From Rhodococcus sp. 4CII (GTDB taxonomy: Bacteria; Actinomycetota; Actinomycetes; Mycobacteriales; Mycobacteriaceae), in contig NZ_JACCFE010000002.1 in the NCBI RefSeq assembly GCF_014256275.1, positions 3,080,001 through 3,144,000 of the forward strand: a stretch of DNA of 64,000 nucleotides, written 5' to 3'. Made by a program: the position numbers and the translations under genes. Positions 55,929 through 64,000 of this stretch are shown in pieces. The notes beneath the pieces were generated by a model. The model made no database searches. It saw only the letters and a program-made list of their open reading frames with translations, and had not been told where the DNA came from. Position 1 is the first letter of the stretch. Every line of letters begins with the position of its first letter.

Positions 55929-57704
55929 TCAGGGCACCAGGCGGTACCGCAGCATCATGTCGTGGTCCTCGTGGTCGAGCATGTGGCAGTGCCACACGTA
56001 CCCCTGCAAGGGATGCGCACCCGACCCGTGGTCGTGCCCGCCCATGTCCCCCGACATCCCGAACGTCGCGTCGGGGTCGAACCCGAGCTCGTCCGCGGTC
56101 GGGAACCGGACGATGATCCGGGTGATCGAATTCGCGTCCGCGATCACGGTGTCCTTGAACCCCGACTCCCATACCTGCGGCGCCAGGTTCGGCCCGACGA
56201 CGAACGGGTCCGCCGACGGCGTCCACCGCATCCCGATCGCGGGGACCGGAACCGCCTGCATCAGCGCGTTCGTGTCGATCGCCTGCCGTCCGATCACCCG
56301 GAACGTCACCAGATGCAGGTGGATCGGGTGCGGTTCGGGCGTGACGTTGACGATGTTCCACTGTTCGACGGTCCCCTGCCGGGGCATCTCGATGTCCTCG
56401 GTCGTGTAGCGAAGATTGTTCAACGACATCAGCGGGGACGGCTGGCCCGGTCCGTCCGCGAGCTGCATCACCGACACGTTGCGCACGACCGACGGTTGCG
56501 CGGGCGGCGAGAGCGCGGCGGGACCGCGGCTTCCGCCCCGCAGGGTCTCCGGCACACCGCCGGTGAACCCTGCGGCGGTCCCCACCCGGAACCGGCAGAA
56601 CCGCGGCATGATCTGCACACCGCGTTGCGCGACCTGCGCCGGAATCGGCTCGTCGTTGCGCAGTTCCACCGTCGTACCGGGTGCGAGAGCACCGAAGTCG
56701 ACGAGGAGGTCCACCCGCTCCCCCGGTCCGAGGCGGACGTGGTCGGTGGCGACGGGCGCGTCGAGCAGCCCGCCCTCGGCGCCGATCACCCAGAACCTCA
56801 TCCGGTTCTCGAAGAACAGATTCCACACGCTGAACGACGCCGCGTTGACCATCCGCAGGCGGTACAGGCCCCGCGCCACCGACATTTCCGGCCACACCTT
56901 GCCGTTCACGACGCCGACGTCGCCGGGAGTGGCGGCCTCCCAGCTGCCCTGCGGATTCAGCGGATTGGAGCGGACGCTCTGCTTTCCGTCGTCGGTGAAG
57001 TTCTTGTCCTGCAGCACCAGCGGGAGCTCGAACTCACCCGCGGGCAGGCCGAGCGGGTTGCCGGCCCGACCGGTGTCGTACTCGTCGCGCAGGAGGTACA
57101 GGCCGGCCAGCCCGGCGTAGATGTTGAGCCGGGTGACGCCCATCGCGTGGTCGTGGTACCAGAGCGCACGGGCGTCCTGCCGGTTCGGGAATTCGTGAAC
57201 CATCTGCTGCCCCGGCCGCATGATGTCCTCGGGATGGCCGTCGAACTCGGGGGGCGTGCGACCGCCGTGCAGGTGCAGCGACGTCGGCACCTGAGTGCGG
57301 TCCTGGTCGGTGACGCCGTGGATCCTCGCGTCGACGTCGGCGGCCATGGGGTTGCTCGTGATGTCGTTGCGGTAGGTGAGCGACGTCCGCTGTCCGACGT
57401 GGGCTTCGATCGTCGGACCCAGGTAATCCATGCCGCCGTATCCGAGGGCCGGGGAGGCAGGCAGGTCGGGGTGGAACACGTGAGTCGTGCTGGTCGCGTG
57501 CACCTCGACGGCGCTCCCGCCCAGCATGGGCAGCGGCGGCAACTGTTCCCGGAACGGCTGCAGCGGCGGCGACGAGAAGACGAGCGGCCGCAACGGATCG
57601 ATCCCGAACGGGTAGGCGCTCGCCGACCCCACCCCGACGGCGCCGAGACCGGCTGTCAGCGCGAGTCCACGAACGAACGACCTACGCGGAATTCGTCCAT
57701 CCAT
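55929..57704 (-). CDS. Multicopper oxidase, Tat-exported
   Basis: 591 aa. All copper motifs are intact: TSLHLHGG, ALWYHDHAMG, PHPIHLHLVTF and WHCHMLDHEDHDMM. A Tat signal (IPRRSFVRGLALTAGLGAVGVG) shows export. A short Met/His/Gly segment (GMSGDMGGHDHGSGAH) before the last motif may bind Cu(I). Layout is that of CueO/CotA-like bilirubin-oxidase-type enzymes with substrate phenols or Cu(I). ATG 57704; the longer frame to 57884 has no signal peptide. Divergent from the FGE gene. Confidence 0.92.
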   Translation of the reverse strand: MDGRIPRRSFVRGLALTAGLGAVGVGSASAYPFGIDPLRPLVFSSPPLQPFREQLPPLPMLGGSAVEVHATSTTHVFHPDLPASPALGYGGMDYLGPTIEAHVGQRTSLTYRNDITSNPMAADVDARIHGVTDQDRTQVPTSLHLHGGRTPPEFDGHPEDIMRPGQQMVHEFPNRQDARALWYHDHAMGVTRLNIYAGLAGLYLLRDEYDTGRAGNPLGLPAGEFELPLVLQDKNFTDDGKQSVRSNPLNPQGSWEAATPGDVGVVNGKVWPEMSVARGLYRLRMVNAASFSVWNLFFENRMRFWVIGAEGGLLDAPVATDHVRLGPGERVDLLVDFGALAPGTTVELRNDEPIPAQVAQRGVQIMPRFCRFRVGTAAGFTGGVPETLRGGSRGPAALSPPAQPSVVRNVSVMQLADGPGQPSPLMSLNNLRYTTEDIEMPRQGTVEQWNIVNVTPEPHPIHLHLVTFRVIGRQAIDTNALMQAVPVPAIGMRWTPSADPFVVGPNLAPQVWESGFKDTVIADANSITRIIVRFPTADELGFDPDATFGMSGDMGGHDHGSGAHPLQGYVWHCHMLDHEDHDMMLRYRLVP

Positions 57705-57837
57705 TCGGCGGAGCCCCCTGCACGATGCGGCCAACGTTGCGACTCGAGTAGCCGACGGTACCCCAACCGTCGCCGCTCGCATCGGGTTTACGGGGCGTCC
57801 CGCCGCACGGCGACCGCCGTCGTGCGAGTCTGACCTC

Positions 57838-58776
57838 ATGACTCGTGCAGTGCCGAAGAACATGGCATGGATCCCCGGGGGCACGTCCTGGATGGGTTCG
57901 GAGGACTTCTACCCCGAGGAACGCCCAGCCCACCAGGTGACGGTCGACGGATTCTGGATGGACTCGCACCAGGTCACCGTCGCCGAATTCCGGCGCTTCG
58001 TGAAAGCCACCGGCCACGTCACCACCGCCGAGATCGCCCCCGACCCCGCCCAGTACCCGGGCGCCGATCCCACGCTGCTCGTACCCGGTTCGCTGGTCTT
58101 CACCCCGCCGCCCGGACCGGTGCCCCTCGACGACGTCACCCGATGGTGGTCGTTCACGCCGGGCGCCGACTGGCGGCACCCGGAAGGTCCGGGCAGCAAC
58201 GTCGGCGGACGTGAACGCCATCCCGTCACGCACGTGTCGTGGTTCGACGCGCAGGCGTACGCCGAGTGGGCGGGCAAGGACCTGCCCACCGAGGCGGAAT
58301 GGGAGTTCGCCGCGCGAGGCGGACTGGACCGGAAACCGTTCGTGTGGGGCGACGAGCACGAACCGGGCGGGCGGCCCGGCGGCAACGTCTGGCAGGGACG
58401 GTTCCCGTGGGAGAACCTCCTCGAGGACGGCTTCGCGGGAACGTCGCCGGTCGGCAGTTTCCGGCCCAACGGTTACGAACTCAGCGACATGGCCGGCAAC
58501 GTGTGGGAATGGACCACCGACTACTTCACCGCGGATCACTCCGCGAGCGGAAAGAATGTCGCACCTGCCAGTTCCTGCTGCATTCCCACAAACCCGCGCA
58601 TCGACACGGCACGCGTCGAGCACCCGGACGAACCGTACGCGCGCCGGGTGATCAAGGGCGGCTCGCACCTCTGCGCACCCAACTACTGCCTCCGCTACCG
58701 GCCCTCGGCCCGGCAGGGTGACACCGAGGAGACGTCGACGTGCCACATCGGGTTCCGGTGCATCATCCGCCCCTGA
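57838..58776 (+). CDS. Formylglycine-generating enzyme
   Basis: 312 aa, full length. Converts a Cys in CxPxR of type I sulfatases to formylglycine using O2 and Cu(I). MAWIPGGTSWMGSEDFYPEERPAHQV starts the FGE-sulfatase domain; the copper-binding pair Cys279/Cys284 is in GGSHLCAPNYCLRYR, and HIGFRC ends the fold. ATG 57838, 134 bases from the divergent multicopper oxidase. No sulfatase lies in the window. Confidence 0.92.
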   Translation: MTRAVPKNMAWIPGGTSWMGSEDFYPEERPAHQVTVDGFWMDSHQVTVAEFRRFVKATGHVTTAEIAPDPAQYPGADPTLLVPGSLVFTPPPGPVPLDDVTRWWSFTPGADWRHPEGPGSNVGGRERHPVTHVSWFDAQAYAEWAGKDLPTEAEWEFAARGGLDRKPFVWGDEHEPGGRPGGNVWQGRFPWENLLEDGFAGTSPVGSFRPNGYELSDMAGNVWEWTTDYFTADHSASGKNVAPASSCCIPTNPRIDTARVEHPDEPYARRVIKGGSHLCAPNYCLRYRPSARQGDTEETSTCHIGFRCIIRP

Positions 58777-58821
58777 CAGCCGTTCTCACCTCACGGGGAT
58801 GAAGACACGCGGGCCCGATCG

Positions 58822-59763
58822 GTGTTCGCTCGACATGTGCGACCCACCAAATTATCTGTGGCGCTGGCCCGGGAAGCGCTGATCGCGCGAACCGAAACGG
58901 CCAACGGCTGGTTGCAGGGCACACCTCCGGGCCGGACGGTTCGACGCGTCATCGACGGGCTGATCGAAATCGAACTCGTCGACCGGTCGATGACGCTCGC
59001 CGCGAGGATCTTCACGTCGGTCCTCCCCGTAATGATTGCCGCCTCGACGCTCAGCAGTTGGAACGTGACCGCCCGCACCATCAAGACCCAGTTCGGCTTC
59101 GACCCCTCGCAGTTGTCGCCGGCGTCCGGCGCCGTGGACACCACCGACCCCTCCTTCGCGGCATTCGGTGTGGTGGGTCTGCTGATGATCGCGATCAGCG
59201 GCACGTCGTTCGCCCGGGCCCTCGCCCGCATCTACGGCAAGATCTGGAACATACCGTCGATCACCATCCGGGACGCCTGGCGGTGGCTGGTGGTTCTGTT
59301 CACCGTCGCGATGTCGGGAACCGCGATCGGCCTGACAGGCGAGCTCACGAACGTCCGGTTCATCGGCCCACCTCTCGCACTCGCCGGGGAATTCGCGGTG
59401 TGGATGGTCGTGTGGACGCTCAGCCCCTACCTGCTGACGATGGGCACCCTCAGGGGTCGCGTGCTCTGGGCCACGGGGGCGCTGACCGCCGCCGCCTTGA
59501 CCATCCTCCACACCGCCGGGCGGCTCGTCCTGCCCCGGATCACCGCCGCCGCGCAACACCAGTTCGGGTCGCTCGGCCTCGTGTTCACCGCGATCAGCTG
59601 GCTGTTCGTCCTGTCCGTCGTGATCGTGGGGTCCGCGGTGATCGTGAAGGCCGTCGCGCTCGACGAGGGTTACGTCGGACGCTACCTCCGCGGTCCCGGC
59701 GCGGTCGCGTCAGAACAAGCCGCCGAATCCCTTGCCCAGGACGACGGCCCCGATCACGAGTAA
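58822..59763 (+). CDS. YihY/BrkB-family membrane protein
   Basis: 313 aa, about six membrane helices (for example GVVGLLMIAISGTSFARAL, WRWLVVLFTVAMSGTAIGL, VVIVGSAVIVKAV). Start GTG 58822. The family was once called tRNA ribonuclease BN in error; the function is unknown. Its last 54 bases overlap the convergent GAP-type gene. Confidence 0.82.
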   Translation: MFARHVRPTKLSVALAREALIARTETANGWLQGTPPGRTVRRVIDGLIEIELVDRSMTLAARIFTSVLPVMIAASTLSSWNVTARTIKTQFGFDPSQLSPASGAVDTTDPSFAAFGVVGLLMIAISGTSFARALARIYGKIWNIPSITIRDAWRWLVVLFTVAMSGTAIGLTGELTNVRFIGPPLALAGEFAVWMVVWTLSPYLLTMGTLRGRVLWATGALTAAALTILHTAGRLVLPRITAAAQHQFGSLGLVFTAISWLFVLSVVIVGSAVIVKAVALDEGYVGRYLRGPGAVASEQAAESLAQDDGPDHE

Positions 59764-60375
59764 CAGCACGCTCATCACCGCGGCATTGTTGGCCTGCAAC
59801 CACACCTTGAGGGTGTCCAGGGTGCCACGCATCCTGTCGGCGGCCACCGCGTAGGCGAGGACCGGGACCAGCACCGTCGACCCGGCCAGCAGCGTGTAGA
59901 CGACGAGGGCCACCACCTGTTCGCCGCCGCTCACTTTCGCGGTGCCGATGACGACTCCCGCCGACACGCAGAGCAGCAGATTCTTCGGGTTGATCGCGGC
60001 CAGAGCGAATCCGAGCCCCGTCGACTTCATGAAGTTCAACTCGTCGATGGCCTGCATCCACTTCGGCGGTTCCGCGTTCGCGTTGCGGCTTCGCCACTGC
60101 CTCGCCGCGAGCAGGAGCAGCAGCACACCGAGCACCACCTTCACCCATGACACCGTCGCGGAGGGGTCGTCGGAGTCGGCCTTGTCGATGCCACCGGACA
60201 GGAGCAGGAAGATGCCTGTCGCGACGAGGATGCCGACGATCCAGCCGACACCGAATCCCGCGCTCGCACCGCCCGCGCGTTTGGACAGCAACATGAGGAT
60301 GACGGCGATGATCGGGATGGGCGAGATCGCGACACCCACGGCAAGCGGTAACACATCTCCGATGACTGAGCCCAT
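59710..60375 (-). CDS. GAP (LysE-superfamily) membrane protein
   Basis: 221 aa, six membrane helices. MGSVIGDVLPLAVGVAISPIPIIAVILML with the following AGFGVGWIVGILVATG is typical of the actinobacterial GAP/Sap family linked to glycolipid export. ATG 60375. It overlaps the BrkB-like gene by 54 bases at the 3' end. Confidence 0.82.
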   Translation of the reverse strand: MGSVIGDVLPLAVGVAISPIPIIAVILMLLSKRAGGASAGFGVGWIVGILVATGIFLLLSGGIDKADSDDPSATVSWVKVVLGVLLLLLAARQWRSRNANAEPPKWMQAIDELNFMKSTGLGFALAAINPKNLLLCVSAGVVIGTAKVSGGEQVVALVVYTLLAGSTVLVPVLAYAVAADRMRGTLDTLKVWLQANNAAVMSVLLLVIGAVVLGKGFGGLF

Positions 60376-60433
60376 GTCCGAACCGTAGGGCCGGGACGCC
60401 GGCCCCGCCTCGCACGTGCCGGGTGAACCCCAC

Positions 60434-60489
60434 GTGAGTGACAATGTGTGCGCGAGGACATGTGTGCGCGAGGACTCTTTGCCACTCAC
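60434..60489. terminator. 3'-end palindrome, copy C, with internal duplication
   Basis: Left arm GTGAGTGAC (60434-60442) and right arm GCCACTCAC (60481-60489), with the lipase stop codon in the right arm. The centre holds a perfect 16-bp direct duplication (60444-60459 and 60460-60475), which broke the stem. Confidence 0.6.
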
Positions 60490-61604
60490 CTGGCGGTCAG
60501 CACGCGCGCCGCGAACTCCAGGGACTCCGGCATGGACGCCATCAGCGATTCGCGATGGTCCTCGTCGGTCAGTTGCTGATATTCGACGTTCACCCCGTGC
60601 TGCTGCATCTCGGCGAGTTGCGCCCACGTCAACGGAATCGGCACGGACGTGTCGGACAGACTGTGCACTACCCGCAGCGGACCGTCGAACCCGTCGACGG
60701 GCACCTGCTGCATCTCCCGGAACAGGTCCCGGAACTGCTCGGTCCACAGAGGCGCCACGAACAGGTCCCCGACCGAAGTGGGATGGGCGAGCAGGTACCG
60801 GCCGATTTCCCGGCTGCACGTCACCTTCGCCAGTTCCATCAATTCGATCCCCTTCGGCGACAGGTACCGCCGAATGCCGACCTCGGGACGCTGGTCGTCG
60901 ATACCGGCGAGAGTCAGCAACGCGTAGTTCACGATTCCGCTGGTCGGCAGGGCGGGAATCGCGGGGCCCGCGGCCGGGAAGAGCTGTTCCAGGTGCGTCG
61001 GCGCGGCCACGGCGACGGCGCCTCGAAAGTCGAGTGCGGGCGCCCGGGTGGTCGCCTCGTGGGCGGCGAAGTAGGTCGCCTGCCCGCCCTGCGACAGTCC
61101 CGTGACGATCCACCGGTCGCCGAGAAGGTCGCCGTACACTTCGTGTGCGGCCAGGACGATGTCGACGGCGTTCGCTCCGGCCGCGCGACCGTCGAGGTAG
61201 GCATTGACACCGCTGGTGCCGATTCCCGCGTAATCCGTTGCGGCGACGGCATACCCGGCCGCAAGCCACTGCTCGATCGCGGGTAGTTCGACGTAGTTGA
61301 ACCCGGCGACGGAAGGTGCGCACTGGTCGGCGACCCCGACCGTGCCGTGGGCGTAGGACACCACGGGCCAGCCGCCGTCCGGGGGTTCGCCCCGGGGAAG
61401 GAAGATCGATCCGGTGGACTCACCGGTCACAGTCGCGGTACGCAGCGTCGAGTACCGGACCCGCACGCTCTCGCCCGCGTGGGACGGAACGACGGCGGGC
61501 GGCAGTTCTTCCTGCGACAGCAGGGTTCTCGGCTGCGCCGACACCTCGGTCGCGCCGGTGAGCAGCACCAGGACCGCCATCAGCGCGACCCCGACCACTC
61601 TCAT
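60486..61604 (-). CDS. Secreted lipase/esterase (LIP family)
   Basis: 372 aa. Signal peptide (VGVALMAVLVLLTGATEVSAQ). Nucleophile elbow GLSQGG near residue 173, and a late His in TDEDHRESL. LIP-type secreted lipases of actinobacteria have this size and the ATDYAGIGTSG region. ATG 61604; the longer frame to 61670 overlaps palindrome D. Located 75 bases after asd, but separated by that palindrome. Confidence 0.85.
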   Translation of the reverse strand: MRVVGVALMAVLVLLTGATEVSAQPRTLLSQEELPPAVVPSHAGESVRVRYSTLRTATVTGESTGSIFLPRGEPPDGGWPVVSYAHGTVGVADQCAPSVAGFNYVELPAIEQWLAAGYAVAATDYAGIGTSGVNAYLDGRAAGANAVDIVLAAHEVYGDLLGDRWIVTGLSQGGQATYFAAHEATTRAPALDFRGAVAVAAPTHLEQLFPAAGPAIPALPTSGIVNYALLTLAGIDDQRPEVGIRRYLSPKGIELMELAKVTCSREIGRYLLAHPTSVGDLFVAPLWTEQFRDLFREMQQVPVDGFDGPLRVVHSLSDTSVPIPLTWAQLAEMQQHGVNVEYQQLTDEDHRESLMASMPESLEFAARVLTAR

Positions 61605-61630
61605 CGGCCCAGTATCCACCCGCAACCGAC

Positions 61631-61670
61631 GTGAGCGGCAAAGCGTGCGGGAGCACACTTTGCCACTCAC
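61631..61670. terminator. 3'-end palindrome, copy D (after asd)
   Basis: GTGAGCGGCAAAGCGTGC (61631-61648) with near-complement 61653-61670, 16 of 18 pairs, loop of 4. It starts 10 bases after the asd stop. Confidence 0.75.
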
Positions 61671-61679
61671 GTGGGGAGA

Positions 61680-62711
61680 TCAGACGAGCAGTTCGGCGAT
61701 CTGAATGGTGTTGAGGGCGGCACCCTTCCGCAGGTTGTCACCCGACACGAACAGCGCCAGCCCGCGGCCCTCCGGCACGCCCGGATCCTGGCGGATGCGG
61801 CCGACCAGCGACGGGTCGCTGCCCGCGGCTTGGAGCGGGGTGGGGACGTCCACCAGCTTCACACCGGGAGCCTTCGACAGGATCTCCTGTGCCCGCTCCA
61901 CCGAAAGCGGTCGCTCGAACTCGGCGTTGATCGACAGCGAGTGACCGGTGATCACGGGGACGCGTACGCACGTGCCCGACACCAGCAGGTCCGGGAGACC
62001 GAGGATCTTGCGGCTCTCGTTGCGGAGCTTCTGGTCCTCGTCCGTCTCGCCGCTGCCGTCGTCGACGAGCGAGCCGGCGAGCGGCAGCACGTTGAACGCG
62101 ATCGGCGCGACGTACTTGTTCGGAGCCGGGAAGTCGACGGCGCCGCCGTCGTGGACCAGCTTCTCCGCGTCGCCGATGACGGCGCGAGCCTGGCCCACGA
62201 GTTCCTCGACGCCGGCGATGCCGCTGCCGGACACGGCCTGGTAGCTCGACACGATGAGACGCTGCAGCCCTGCCTCGTCGTGGAGAACCTTCAGCACCGG
62301 CATCGCGGCCATCGTGGTGCAGTTGGGGTTGGCGATGATGCCCTTCGGCGGGTTCTTCGCCTGCTCCGGGTTGACCTCGCTGACGACCAGCGGGACCTCG
62401 GGGTCCTTGCGGAACGCCGACGAGTTGTCCACGACCGTGGCGCCGGCCGCCGCGAAACGCGGCGCCTGTTCACGGGACAGCGTCGCACCCGCCGAGAACA
62501 GGGCGATGTCGATGCCCTTCAGGTCCTCGTCGGACGTCGCGGACGCGTCCTCGACGACGATCTCCTCGCCACGGAACGGCAGCTTCTTGCCCGCCGACCG
62601 CGCGGAGGCGAAGAACCGCACCTTGTCCGCGGGAAAATTGCGTTCCTCGAGGAGGGTGCGCATGACGATGCCGACCTGTCCGGTCGCACCGACGACAGCG
62701 ATGGTGGTCAT
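61680..62711 (-). CDS. asd: Aspartate-semialdehyde dehydrogenase
   Basis: 343 aa. Reduces aspartyl phosphate with NADPH, towards lysine/DAP, threonine and methionine. NADP site VVGATGQVG, the catalytic Cys in IANPNCTTMA and His in VPVITGHS. ATG 62711, 3 bases after the ask stop; co-transcribed with it. Confidence 0.97.
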   Translation of the reverse strand: MTTIAVVGATGQVGIVMRTLLEERNFPADKVRFFASARSAGKKLPFRGEEIVVEDASATSDEDLKGIDIALFSAGATLSREQAPRFAAAGATVVDNSSAFRKDPEVPLVVSEVNPEQAKNPPKGIIANPNCTTMAAMPVLKVLHDEAGLQRLIVSSYQAVSGSGIAGVEELVGQARAVIGDAEKLVHDGGAVDFPAPNKYVAPIAFNVLPLAGSLVDDGSGETDEDQKLRNESRKILGLPDLLVSGTCVRVPVITGHSLSINAEFERPLSVERAQEILSKAPGVKLVDVPTPLQAAGSDPSLVGRIRQDPGVPEGRGLALFVSGDNLRKGAALNTIQIAELLV

Positions 62712-62714
62712 GAT

Positions 62715-63980
<1,266 letters not shown>

Positions 63981-64000
63981 GCGTTTCTACCTCCAGGTCG

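Overview
The window is chromosomal DNA of a high-GC actinobacterium, most likely Rhodococcus (R. jostii/opacus type). The gene order from holB and topA to the metallophosphoesterase, and then asd-ask, runs parallel to the Mycobacterium tuberculosis region Rv3644c to Rv3683 and Rv3708c-Rv3709c (compared from memory). GTG starts, 4-bp stop/start overlaps, WhiB4, MarP, PonA2 and an IdeR-type iron box all fit Corynebacteriales. No insertion sequence, phage, CRISPR array or rRNA is visible.

Layout. 1-8063: start of a tRNA gene, holB, topA, a conserved actinobacterial gene, cspA and an MrfA-type helicase. 8082-12175: a CoA-transferase pair, a LysR regulator and an MHS-type transporter, an accessory catabolic island. 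12362-17024: a compact Tad/Flp-pilus-like operon (TadZ-like ATPase, TadA, two TadB/C-like membrane proteins, one pilin, two TadE-like pseudopilins). 17025-18657: three tandem hairpins, a SerB-like HAD phosphatase and a probable Ms1/MTS2823-type small RNA. 18658-24732: a dpp peptide ABC transporter. 25123-30412: acetyl-CoA synthetase with a perfect CRP site, a class III adenylate cyclase and a second MHS transporter. 30591-42058: nhaA, a holin-like protein, ephE, the marP-nudix-thioredoxin-nth operon, crp, metallo-hydrolase, RidA, a 54-aa DUF4177 protein, two ArsA/GET3-like ATPases and whiB4. 42298-47481: ponA2, a YqeY protein, a phosphoesterase, tRNA-Pro(CGG) and an iron-siderophore binding lipoprotein. 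47499-61604: accessory region with fur-katA, arsR-SRPBCC, a tetR/BVMO/ChoD-like/decarboxylase-like operon, multicopper oxidase, formylglycine-generating enzyme, membrane proteins and a secreted lipase. 61680-63980: asd and ask.

How it works together. A cAMP theme runs through the window: crp itself, an adenylate cyclase, a perfect CRP box before acs, and a near-perfect CRP box inside the predicted promoter of the Ms1-like RNA. Redox and metal handling is the second theme (WhiB4, MarP, thioredoxin, Nth, Fur-catalase, copper oxidase, copper-dependent FGE, iron uptake). A recurring long palindrome at gene 3' ends (four copies) looks like a lineage-specific repeated terminator.
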